From Acheta domesticus (taxonomy: Eukaryota; Arthropoda; Insecta; Orthoptera; Gryllidae): a stretch of 64,000 nucleotides of DNA. The stretch is from positions 34,314,115 to 34,378,114 of the forward strand of contig JAHLJT010004567.1 in the NCBI GenBank assembly GCA_031308135.1, in the 5' to 3' direction. The notes below the pieces were generated by a model, which did not search any database, had not been told where the DNA came from, and saw only the letters and a program-made list of their open reading frames with translations. Both the position numbers and the translations under genes were made by a program. This document shows positions 24,875-35,494 of this stretch, in pieces; within the stretch, counting starts at the first letter, position 1, and each line of letters starts with the position of its first letter.

Positions 24875-25140
24875 TCCTTGATGGGGAGTAGACGCGGCCG
24901 TCCATTCAGAGCAGCCGCGGGCGTCCGCAATAACTCAGCCATTCACGTCCGACGCGACGCGTCGCGACGGCGGCGGCGGCGCTGCACACGCCGAGCTTTA
25001 GGTGGCTTTGTGTGGCAGAGAGCGCGCCGCTCTCTCTCTCTCTTTTCCTGCGATAAGAGAGCGCCAGAATCGAACGGCTACACAAGGGGCTGCGGCCATC
25101 AAACACCGTTTCGTCGTTTCACTCGTCGCAATATGTCAGG
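24875..25140. other. CpG-rich block
   Basis: Includes GACGCGACGCGTCGCGACGG and a CTCTCTCTCTCT run. A 129-codon plus-strand frame crosses it, but it is Arg-rich and loses character in the AT-rich DNA after 25140. Candidate regulatory island only. Confidence 0.3.
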
Positions 25141-27037
25141 CGACAATGCGCACTCAAAACACTTTTTGGGTAAAACGGAAGATGATGATGGTAAATTTAA
25201 TAAAAAAACTATTTGCGCACTATTTAAGATCGTTTTATCAGATTATTGTATATCGTATGAATACTAATTTTTTTTTTACGTAAATATATAATTTAATTCC
25301 GACCTTTAATGAAACGTGACCTTCACAAGAGAAGGAAAGCTACTGTGAAATTAACTAACTCTACAGCTAAAACTAACTCTGCACAAAAAAATAGCTCCTT
25401 GATTCCTTCAAAGATTTGGAACTAACACAATCTTATGCGTAAATTTAAGAAGTCAATTTCGTCTGCACAGCAAAATTCAGTAGAAAACGAAATACATGAG
25501 TTTTGGAGGCTCCGTAGTTTTGTAAGCAACTTCACCCTATGCATCTGAAAGGCATATTAAGTGGCTTATCAGTAGAACACGTAAATACACTCCAAATGCA
25601 GGGACCGCATCACGAAAAATGATTTGAAAGCATGACCACTCCCAGACGGCCAGTCGCGTTGCTGGCCAGTGCCACCTAGGGCACCAGGAGTCACAGGTGA
25701 AGCTAGACCCTACCTACGACGGCCGCGATCTTAGTGAAAACACGTACCTGAAAATGATTTCTGTCTGTAGGAGGTGGTGCTTCAACTTATTTCCATTCGG
25801 GGTGCTGGTCGTGTGAACCAGTGACTCGACGATCGCTTTGGGATGCATGATTCGGACGAATGATCATCATGCATAATAATTATATTGAAAATAAAATGTG
25901 AAGACCAAACCAACACAATTACTTGTGTTGGTTGAGTCTTCACTTTTCGTTTGATATGTAATGTGGTCGCTTATCTTTTTTTTGTGAAGGCAGGTGGCAC
26001 ATGAAATGCACATCGGCATTTCAAAATGCGTGGTCCATCCGACCGTCAACTATTAGGCAGCGAGTCAACGCTCTGTGCTATCCACGGAAGAATCTCGCAG
26101 AACAGAAGTTTGGGCCACCCAAGATGTGGAAAAGGGGAACCTTCAGTATCCGTTGAGGCAGCCAAATACAAGGACCGTTCGTGGAGTTGATGGAAGCCAT
26201 ATTGGAAAAATGATTTTCTAAATTTAACTGTACGATAATTCATGTTACAAAGTAAAGCTCATAAATAAGAGTAATCATGAAATAAATTGAACAAAAAGAG
26301 AGTATATCGACGGGTTGAAAAATTGATGAGAATTATATTTATTAAATTTATTTAAAATACGATTCATTTTAGCTTTGGGTAACTACATTCAAGTAACTCC
26401 ATTCAAGAAATCCCAATTAAGTAATTATATTCTAGAAACGAGAGAAAAATTACTAAAAAATTGTATTACCTAAACTGGACTATTCAGGAGTGCAGAGGCT
26501 GCAGATCAAATTGGATGGGCCTCAACATCATTTAGTTCAATCTTGCAATACTAATTTTAGTGAAAATCATTTCTACGAAACAGTAATTAGTGTTTTTGAC
26601 AGATGTACAGCCGAGAAGTCTCCGTTAGAATTGGGAAAATCTGCCGATTGTTAATTTCTTTGTAAGTAAACTTGGAAAAATCAAGTCAAATCAAATCGGG
26701 TATCAATAAAAATGTACGAATTGGTGAGGCATTCAATTTCTCCTTGCTCAACATCTATTTTGAAAAACGTATGTACAATTTATGTTGAAAAATCGTCTTA
26801 CGTACGCTGTGTTTTTAATATTACAATAATAACGCCGCATGCTAGACAGTTTGACGTCCCATCATCACACCAGCGCTCTGCTGCGGTTGTCTCATGCACA
26901 ACATGAAGCCGGCAAACTTTCTCTTCTTCACGCTCCGTTGGAAGTGCAACATTAGCAAAGTGCAACATTTTTTTACAACCGTCCGTAGCAAGGCTGGTGT
27001 TAGCAACGGTGATCGTAGTAAATGTGGCAGTAATCTC
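25141..27037. other. AT-rich interval with one hairpin
   Basis: No gene seen. A 26-base-arm hairpin lies at 25893-25948 (listed separately). A moderately GC segment at 25620-25850 is unassigned. Confidence 0.4.
25893..25948. repeat. Hairpin, ~26-base arms, 4-base loop
   Basis: Arms 25893-25918 and 25923-25948 pair around a TTAC loop with two adjacent internal mismatches. The core is AACCAACACAA/TTGTGTTGGTT and the outer part GTGAAGAC/GTCTTCAC. Function unknown; it might be a small foldback element. Confidence 0.8.
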
Positions 27038-27352
27038 ACAAACGGGCCACGGACCGCGCGCGATCTTCCCTTCCTCTTTCTAGTACTATTCTACCCCTTA
27101 CAATTACATGCAATACACAACCACACATGGCGGGAGACCGGTCGGAAGCTAAGAGTTTGTCCCAGCTGCGGCGGTGCTCCGCTGGTAGGAGATACCTGGT
27201 TGGGAAAACATCCGCTAGGCGCCGGTAGGTCGGCGCCGGATCTCACCATCTAGCGGGGTGAAGATCACCGCCACCTCCCGAGGAAAAACATGCCCTACAC
27301 TTACGGGACTAATGACCTCGGCAGTTGATGTGCCCGGAATCACGAATCAATC
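27038..27352 (+). mobile_element. SINE-A copy 5, 3' part
   Basis: Starts at the GGGCCACGGACCGCGCGCGA landmark and keeps all later landmarks: GGAGACCGGTCGGAAGC, GTCGGCGCCGGATC, CACCTCCCGAGGAAAAA, ACTTACGGGACTAATGACC and the end GGAATCACGAATCAATCC. The tRNA-like head is missing. One of the better preserved copies. Confidence 0.8.
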
Positions 27353-27685
27353 CATGAAAAGCGAATTTGGCAGGAGGGAGTTGGTATGGGCTGGTCGGGC
27401 CATGCGGGAGAGGTTAGAGGAGGAGCAAGGTGGATCTAGTCAGTTGAAAAGGAGTAGGGCCTATGTTAGGTTTGGCAAGGCGGATTTGGGTTGTCTAGAG
27501 TGTGGATGCACATTCACACTTATTCTTCTCTAATAGAAGATTGTGATAAATACTGGACAACGCGGAGTACTCCAGATACTATACAATACCCAGACTGAGG
27601 CCGTGATAATTCAGCTTCATACGCACCAGCGTATCTGCTAACTCCACCACAACAAGCGCAGATATCTCAGCATTCAGCACCGGCA

Positions 27686-29041
27686 ATGTATTCAATGCAG
27701 ACAACAAGTATGCAGCAGCCTATGCAAAATAACATTCAACCAAATCAGGTCAGTCATTACGCGCAAGCCGAAGGCGCGACCTCGTCTTCAAGCTGCAGTG
27801 ACAATGTCAATGCAAACTCTGTACCAGTCCCCCAAGTGAACAGTGGCAAACGTGGAAACAGTGATCCTATCCAAAATCCAAACCAATCTAAAAAAGTAAT
27901 TACCAATTCGGATACTAATTATGCTATTCCCACTCAGAATAGTTTCGGCATTCTAGCTAACCTTCCTGATAATGATGATTCAAATCCCACCGACCCCACT
28001 ATGCCTGAAAATATTAGAATCCCACCTATCCACATTAACAATATTACGAACATTATTGAACTAAATCAGGAAATTAAAACCCAAATCAGTGCGCAGTTCA
28101 CCGTAACATTCAATAATAACAAAGCCAAAGTTAACTTCCAAAAAATAGAAGACTTCAGAAAAGCAATTCAGTATTTCGTGAAAGCTAATAAACAGTTTCA
28201 TACGTATAAGGACCCAACCAACAAAAAGTTTTCCGTGGTTTTTAAAAACATTCATCCCTCCATCACGCAAGAGGAAATATACAATGACCTAAAGGAACAA
28301 TACTCTTCCCTTAACAGTGTCACTAGGTTACATAAAAACAATGAGCCCATCCCAGTTGTAGCTGCTGAGTTCTCGGGCCAACAATCAATTGAATCAATTC
28401 TCCGAACAACTCAAATCTGCAACTTAAAAGTTAAAGTCGAAAGAAGACGAAAAACTAAAGGAATAATCCAGTGCCTCCGATGCCTAGACTTTGGACATAC
28501 TAAAAATAATTGTTACAACAAAATCTCATGTATACATTGTGCCGAGAATCATTACTCAGTAAATTGCCCCAGCAAGAATGACCCCCCGAAATGCAGAAAC
28601 TGTGAGGGGACTCACCGTGCTGATATCCGTACCAATGAATGTCAGTATTTCAGAAAACTATCAGAAAATAAAACTAGAACTTCCCAAAACTCCACTTCAA
28701 ACATTAGAACCAGCAAACCAACCTCACCCCCACCCCCACCTCCACCCCCGCCTCAAAACGCCTACCACTTCCCTGGACTCCATAGAACTGCTAACATACC
28801 AAATTTTACCCATGAATCAGCTTTTAATCGCCCACCAAATAACATCCCGACATACATCCCAACTCACAACCCACAAAACAGGCTCCCCCAAAACTTTCTG
28901 AGTACTCCTTTTATTCATAATATTATCAATCAAATAATAACTCATATAATCAACATCATCAATTCAGTCATCCCAACTATTATTCAAAACATTCAACAAG
29001 CAATTACTTCTAATTTTAGTTTCCCCAATGGCACAAAATAA
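27686..29041 (+). CDS. LINE ORF1, Gag-like nucleic-acid-binding protein
   Basis: 451 codons from the first ATG. ORF1 proteins of Jockey elements bind element RNA and form the ribonucleoprotein used in target-primed reverse transcription. Seen here: a Gln/Asn/Ser-rich N-terminus (1-110); a globular region at about 115-255, in the position of the PRE_C2HC-type domain; three Cys/His knuckles, C263-C266-H271-C276, C282-C285-H289-C294 and C303-C306-H310-C319; then a Pro-run near 345-356. The stop overlaps the ORF2 start by 14 bases. The frame is open upstream to the TSD at 27598, so the true start may be lost and this ATG internal. Confidence 0.88.
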   Translation: MYSMQTTSMQQPMQNNIQPNQVSHYAQAEGATSSSSCSDNVNANSVPVPQVNSGKRGNSDPIQNPNQSKKVITNSDTNYAIPTQNSFGILANLPDNDDSNPTDPTMPENIRIPPIHINNITNIIELNQEIKTQISAQFTVTFNNNKAKVNFQKIEDFRKAIQYFVKANKQFHTYKDPTNKKFSVVFKNIHPSITQEEIYNDLKEQYSSLNSVTRLHKNNEPIPVVAAEFSGQQSIESILRTTQICNLKVKVERRRKTKGIIQCLRCLDFGHTKNNCYNKISCIHCAENHYSVNCPSKNDPPKCRNCEGTHRADIRTNECQYFRKLSENKTRTSQNSTSNIRTSKPTSPPPPPPPPPQNAYHFPGLHRTANIPNFTHESAFNRPPNNIPTYIPTHNPQNRLPQNFLSTPFIHNIINQIITHIINIINSVIPTIIQNIQQAITSNFSFPNGTK

Positions 29042-31749
29042 TTCAAATCATAGGTTAATCCTAATGAACTGGAACGCATGTGGCATCAGTAATAAAAAAA
29101 ACGAACTCCATTATTTTCTCCAAACCAATAATGTTGACATTGCTTGCATCACAGAATCTCATTTAAAACCTCCAGCTACTTTCAAGCTACCAGGTTACAA
29201 TACAGCAAGAATGGATAGGGCCAACTCCCCAGGCGGCGGAGTGATCATACTCATCAAAAACACTATCGCCTATTTCGAAGAAAACACAACATCCATCAAT
29301 GGCATCGAAACAATAGCAGTTTCACTTACCAACACCTACCCGAATTTTACTATCATTGCCGCGTATAAACCCCCCAACAAAAGAACAAATTTTACAGATC
29401 TAAATAATTTACTTTCGCGCTTATCATCTTATATTCTTTTAGGAGATCTAAATGCCAAACATGTACAATTTGGCTGCAGAGTCACCAATGCAGCAGGTGC
29501 CCAACTCTTAAAATATGTAGTAACTAACGGAATTAAAGTGATCTCACCCCCAGAACCAACCTATTATCCCTATGACCCAATCAGGCTTCCTGATATACTA
29601 GACATAGGAATAACAAACATTAATGTCAATTTTCATTCAACCCCGCATTTTGAACTCGATTCTGATCACATCCCAGTGTTAATTTCTACAGATCAAATTC
29701 CCCCTCCCCATTCACCCACTCCTGCTTTAAATACTTACAATTTAAACTGGACAAAATTCAAAAATTTAATCCAAAAACAAATACCCAATTTTAAAATACT
29801 TAACTCCCCAGCGGAAATAGACCAGACAATAAGTCAACTAAATAACATAATAATTAACACAATAGGCAAACTCAACCCCGTACGACCGACCACTCTTCGG
29901 AAACACACAGCAGACAAACTACCACAAAGCATTATCAAAATCATAGAAACTAAAAATAAAACCAGGAGACTATGGATGGCACTTAGAATCCCTTCATTAA
30001 AAAAAGAACTCAATACTCTAACCAAAATCAGTAGAAAAGCACTTGAACACTATAAACAAACTAAATACAATAATATCATTCATTCATTAAATACAAGTAA
30101 TAACTCACTCTGGAACTTCACGAAAAGAATACTCAGAAAAAAAACTATAATCCCCCCACTAACAACTTCAAATGGGAAAACATACGCAACTGCTGATAAA
30201 ACGGAAGTATTAGCCGACCATTTCGCATCAACTTTCACACCAAACCTCACATCTCCCCACCCAGATCACACTCAAATTCAACTCGTCGCGAATTCCCCTA
30301 ATTTTAACGTTCCACAACAAATTAAGTACATCACTCCACAAGAAACTCTAAAAGTTATCAAATCCCTTCCAAATAAAAAAGCCCCCGGTCACGATAAAAT
30401 AAACAATGTAATTCTCAAAAACCTACCCAATTCTGCCATAGCTTTCATTGTAAACATATATAACTCATCTTTAAGAACTGGCTACTACCCTAATACCTGG
30501 AAACATTCTATCATCCTCCCTATCCCCAAACCCAATAAAAATCATAGCATCCCTGACAACTATAGGCCCATAAGTCTCCTCCCCACATTAGCAAAAATTT
30601 TTGAGAAATTAATTCTAACAAGATTAAACCAATACCTGAAAAAAATACACCTCATACCATTCTATCAATTTGGGTTCACAAATAAACTATCCACAGCACA
30701 TCAACTTTTGCGCATATCTGAACATTTCCACTCCTCCTTCCAAAAAAAAACAATTTTCAATAGCAGTTTTCATGGACATCGCTAAAGCATTTGACAGGGT
30801 ATGGCATGAAGGACTAAACTATAAACTCTTATCAATAGGCACCCCTACGTACCTCGTCAAAATAATCAAAAGCTTCCTAACCAATAGAACCTTCTCAGTT
30901 GCAATAGAAAATCATAATTCTAACCCCCGACCCATTACAGCAGGACTACCTCAAGGATCACCTCTCTCTCCATTACTCTACAACTTATATACAGCAGATA
31001 TGCCTACATCAAGATTCACTCACATAGCCCAGTTTGCAGACGATACGGTAATCTACATGTCCCACTCGTCAATTAATTACATAGCCAACGAAATTCAATC
31101 CCATTTAAATGAAATAGAAACCTGGGCAACGAAATGGAAAATCAAAATCAATCCCTCGAAATCTACAGCTAAAGTCTTCACTTTCAGACCATATTCCTTC
31201 CCTACGCCGTTTAAAATGAACAACAACATAATCCCTTGGACTCCCCATAACAATGCCGTTAAATACCTTGGCCTCCATATGGACACCACATTAAATTGGA
31301 AAATACACATAGACACCAAAGTTCAGCAAGCCAAAGCAAAATTAATACAGTTAAAACCACTCTTAAATCACAGGAAACTCTCACTAAGCAATAGCATCAT
31401 CTTGTATAAAACCATCATAAGACCTCTTCTTCTGTACGCTTGTCCAATTTGGACAAATGCAGCAAAATATAACATCAACAAAATACAGATAATTCAAAAT
31501 AAATTTCTAAGAACCATCACTCAAGCCCCTTGGTTTATTTCCAATAAGCAGTTACACCACGAATTTAACCTTAATCCCATCGCACACCACATAGCATTCC
31601 TGGCCAATAACTTCTATTCCAACCTAACCCTCATCAACCAAGATAGACACATCAGCATAGGTAAATTTAATGAAACCCCAACAAGAATAAAAAATAGATA
31701 TCCTATCCACTCATTCCTAAACATTTTTGCAAATATTAATGCTTCTTAG
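29028..31749 (+). pseudogene. LINE ORF2, endonuclease-reverse transcriptase, one frameshift
   Basis: ORF2 nicks the target and copies element RNA. The first frame (29028-30785) holds a complete APE-type endonuclease at residues ~9-220 (N15, E43, GDLNAKH 139-145, D189, SDHIPV 212-217). The reverse-transcriptase start follows, with APGHDKI and YRPISLLPTLAKIFEK. The second frame (usable from the A-run to 31749) carries FMDIAKAFD, AGLPQGSPLSP and catalytic FADD, then a C-terminal region. The frames differ by one base, and the likely cause is an extra A in the A9 run at 30742-30750. Without it the frame would be about 906 codons, a normal Jockey length. Confidence 0.9.
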
Positions 31750-31909
31750 AGGTGCTCGGTGAGTCCCCTCGTCAATTGTAGTGTTCAATAGATTTAGTTT
31801 ATAGTATTAGATGTAAGTCAACAAAGCAAATGGAGAGTTGTAAAAACTGAACTTTGTATAATAATCCTATTTAAAATAAATTAAAAAAAAAAAAAAAAAC
31901 CCAGACTGA

Positions 31910-32637
31910 ATGTTTTCTCAAGAGACCACTTATGCTCGGACTTACTACCGAGCTGAATATTTGGTGGCTGCACGCGAAGCTAAATTTAGCCTTGTTGCTA
32001 CATGCTTCCACCTCCAAAGGTGCCGTCTACGCCCGTGACACATGACTGTGTCGTAGATTCTTGTATTTACAAAATAACATCAAAGGAAATCGTGCAACGA
32101 GTTGCGAAGATGAAATCGATATTAATAATATTGATTGAGTTTTTAATAAATAATAAAACATGCTGTTTTATTTTGTGACACAATAATGAGCGAAATTAAA
32201 TACCTTTCGCTCCAAATGCGGTGATCGAGTATTGGAGTACGTATCTTTCTGCCAAAGATTATTCACATTTTGGGTTTCTGAGTATCGAATGCTGTAAAGA
32301 TAAGCTGGGCAAGTGTTAAATTTATGTAAACAATTACACACATCTAAGCTTTAGGTCAGGCACGTCAAACCGCGCCCGTACGAGCTACTTGCCATCCTGG
32401 GGAGCCCTAATCTCCAACGGACACAGCAATTTCCCGTGACTCTACACTCATTTCTCCTTAAAATCTGGAAGGGGGTGTTCATGCGCAAGCTGATGCGGCG
32501 CGAGGCGGTGAATAGTGACTTCTTACGAAACTATGTTTGCCAGATTTTTTCTATCAAATAACCTAGAATTTTATGTTTATATTCTTCACTACTTATTACT
32601 ATTCCATGTTTATTTTCTTACTGAATTCTCACTTATA
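31910..32637. other. Unassigned interval
   Basis: Flank of the LINE; no gene or repeat family recognised. Confidence 0.4.
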
Positions 32638-34308
32638 CAGGCTGTCCCACCAACTATGGACCATCCTCATAACTTTTAAACGGTTCAGGATATCGAAATG
32701 CAGTTTTTGCTGAATAATGCGGAATATTTGCGGAATAATGGGTCAAGTAACTTGCCGTAGAGAAACTGTCTATAATATTTTTAGTTTTCGAGAAATTTAA
32801 TCATCTTTGATTTTTTAAATGGAACTATATTTTTCTAACCAGCAATGGATAGATCATGAAAAGAGGAATAAAATGATGTGTCATATGCTAGTATTTTAAT
32901 AGAAATTTGCGTATAAAATTAGACTTTCCAATACGTGATTTTGAATGAAACGGACAATATTTCGTGTAACAGCCCTTGCAACGGTCGCTTTCGGGGAAAT
33001 GGCCTTGGCGGCGTCAAGACTGTTGCGTGGAGAGAGGAGACTGAGAGGGGTGGCAATGAGGGATAAGAGGCCTCACTACAGCAATCCGGGGTCTTGACAC
33101 AAAAGTCACATTAAAAAAAAACAATTTTAACGATCAGAATGAGAGATTTTTTCCATTGATTTATCTGCATTTAACTTGTCTTTTTTAGCAATAAATATCA
33201 TTTTGAAACTTGACAAGAATGCAACCACCGTCTCTTTGATGGTAAATTTCATTTTTAATTAAGATGATCATTCGTCCATTTCCAAACCATACCTCTACTG
33301 CTCTCCATAAATGGAAAAGAAAACAGTACACTTCCGTCTTCTGCTGTGAATTTTCAAGTTTGAGGCAACACGTGCCGTCATGAAGTGAGAAACTCTCCAA
33401 TCAATATAAGCAGTCGAGACTACAGATGTATATTAGAGTTAAAGTTTAGTAAATTTACACTGATAGTCTGTTAAGGTTTCAAATTTGTATTGCTTCGTTC
33501 TTTTGTTACGTGTTTAAATAAGACGTTTATGAAGAGTAAATGCGAAGAGAAAATGTCTCTCTCTCTATTATTTGATGAATTAATCATGATATTACAATAA
33601 GAATCTTGAAGCATTCTATCCCTTCCCTTGTTTTAAAATGACAGCTGGTTTCTGTCATAACACACTCAGATAGATTTTTGTAAGTTTGAAAAGGACCTTT
33701 ATTATTATCGTCCTCCCACTACAAATTATTTTTATTTTGTTCTTTTGATGAACGTTGCTTTAGAATTTCATTAGAAGAAAAGTTAAATTCAGATGAACAA
33801 ATGGGAACAAAGCCGCTTTCTTATCGGTAATATTGATGTTTGTTCATATGATCTTCGTGTCAAGACCATGAATTGCTGTAGTTACGCCTCCATCCCCCAC
33901 GGCTACCCCTCTCACACTCCTTGTCTCCACAAAACAGTCTCGATGCCGCGAAGGTCTTTCACCAACCGTTCACCAACGGCGACTGTTGCAAGCGCTGCTA
34001 CACGAAATATTGTCCGTTTCATTCAAAATCACATATCAGAAAATCTAATTTTATACGCAAATTACTATCAAAATTCTAGTATATGAAACATCATTGTATT
34101 CCTCTTTTCATGATCTATCCATTGCTGGTGAGAAAAAAATATAGTTCCATTTAAAAAACCAAAGATGATTAAATTTCGCGGAAACTAAAAATATTATATA
34201 CAATTTCTCTACGGCAAGTTACTTGCCCCAAGGTTTCGTATAACTGTATTTCGATATCCTGAACCGTTTAGACGTTATGGGGGTGGTCCATAGTTGGTGG
34301 GACACCTG
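32638..34308. mobile_element. Mariner/Tc1-like foldback element, ~475-bp inverted repeats
   Basis: The ends read CAGGCTGTCCCACCAACTAT and, inverted, the same with small changes, each flanked by TA (32636-32637 and 34309-34310). Similarity between the two arms continues inward to about 33110 and 33835, roughly 475 bp, with moderate divergence. The central ~720 bp has no transposase frame. CAGG/CCTG ends at TA are typical of Tc1/mariner superfamily elements. Such long arms make this a non-autonomous foldback derivative. Confidence 0.85.
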
Positions 34309-34930
34309 TATATACATCTTTGATAAGAGACAGGAATATATTTCAATGGCGAATTATTTCCTGGTTTTTGTATAATGTGATGTTATTAAAACATTCAGTT
34401 ATTTATTGTATATAGCAATAATGTGAAATAAATTAACAAGTCTCTATAAGTTAACAATTCTCGCTTACGAAGGGATAGCGCCTTTAACAGACAATAATAT
34501 TTGGTATTAAATCTTTTAACCTGAACGTAGAAAGTTCATGCTGTTTTATCACTTTTCAGACAACAGGATTCAAAAGTCAAGATTCTTTTAATTGAATTTT
34601 TTAAAATTTTACTCTCAATTGAAAATTTGAAATCGGACTGATGTATTATTTCATTTCAATGGATCATTTCTTTGCCTTAAAAAGAAAATGGGAATTAATA
34701 TAGTTAAATTTGTGACAACTGTCAAATAACTTCTCTCTAAGACTTTAATGGGCCAGGTATCTAGTGATGTACAGCCATTCCGTAGCATTTGTACAACCCT
34801 TACTATTAAATCTCGCGACAGTTTCTTTGGATGCAATGCCCACGAGCTCTACTAAACGTGTTACTTTGCCCGCGACCTTGACATGCCTACGTTAGATCAG
34901 AGATGCACCAGAGCCCATTTGAGCCCCTTC
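34309..34930. other. AT-rich interval, nothing recognised
   Basis: No coding or repeat signal identified. Confidence 0.4.
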
Positions 34931-35494
34931 TTTGATTGGTTGATTGATTGGTGTTTCCGGGCACGTCAACTACTTTGGTCATTAGTCCAGTTAGTGTAGT
35001 GCGTGTTTTTCTCGGGAGGTGGCGATGATCTTTTCCCCGCTCGATGGCGAGAACTGGCGCCGACCCACCGTCTGCTAGCGAGATTTCCCCCTCAACCAGG
35101 TATCTCCCACCAGCGGGACACCGCCCCAGCCGGGACAAGCTTTAAGCGCCAGACCGGTCTCCCAGCATGTGTGGTAGTGTAGTACATGTTAGTGTAAGTG
35201 TGTGTGTACGAGGAGAGGATAGGACAAGGAAGAGGAAGGAAAGATCGCGCGCGGTCCGTGGCCCGTTTGTTAGGGTACTGCTCCGGCATTCGCCTGGTGT
35301 TGATCGGAGAAACCACGGAAAACTACCGATCAGAGCAGCCGGCCGCTAGAATTCTCCTCAAGCCAGCGACTGAATTCGACCTAGGTGACAAGCTAGTGTC
35401 GAAAATCCTGCCGCCGTCGGGACTCGAACCTAGGACTTCCCGGTCAGAGTGACTGCAGTGACATCAGGTTGATGCACTGAGCAATCTCTCCTAG
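34931..35494 (-). mobile_element. SINE-A copy 6, full length
   Basis: Minus strand, about 560 bp. The head ends near 35494 with a GAGATTGCTCAGTGCATCAAC-like A-box region, and the B-box-like GGTTCGAGTCCC lies at about 35420. The opposite end carries the AATC-type tail (GATTGGTTGATTGATTGG on the plus strand). It is one of two copies that define the full length. Confidence 0.85.

Larger units (their letters stand above)
27589..31909 (+). mobile_element. Jockey-clade LINE with target-site duplications
   Basis: The 10-base TSD CCCAGACTGA occurs at 27589-27598 and 31900-31909. Between them lie ORF1, ORF2, a ~134-base 3' untranslated region and a 17-base poly(A) at 31883-31899. Overlapping ORF1 and ORF2, zinc knuckles, an APE-type endonuclease and a FADD reverse transcriptase fit the Jockey clade. 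The ORF1 frame stays open right up to the 5' boundary, so a little of the 5' end is probably missing. ORF2 has one frameshift. This is a young but inactive insertion. Confidence 0.93.

Noticed and set aside
24878..25267. 129-codon Arg-rich frame as a host gene
   Set aside because: The frame runs out of CpG-rich DNA into AT-rich DNA without a change of reading quality, and no family is recognisable.
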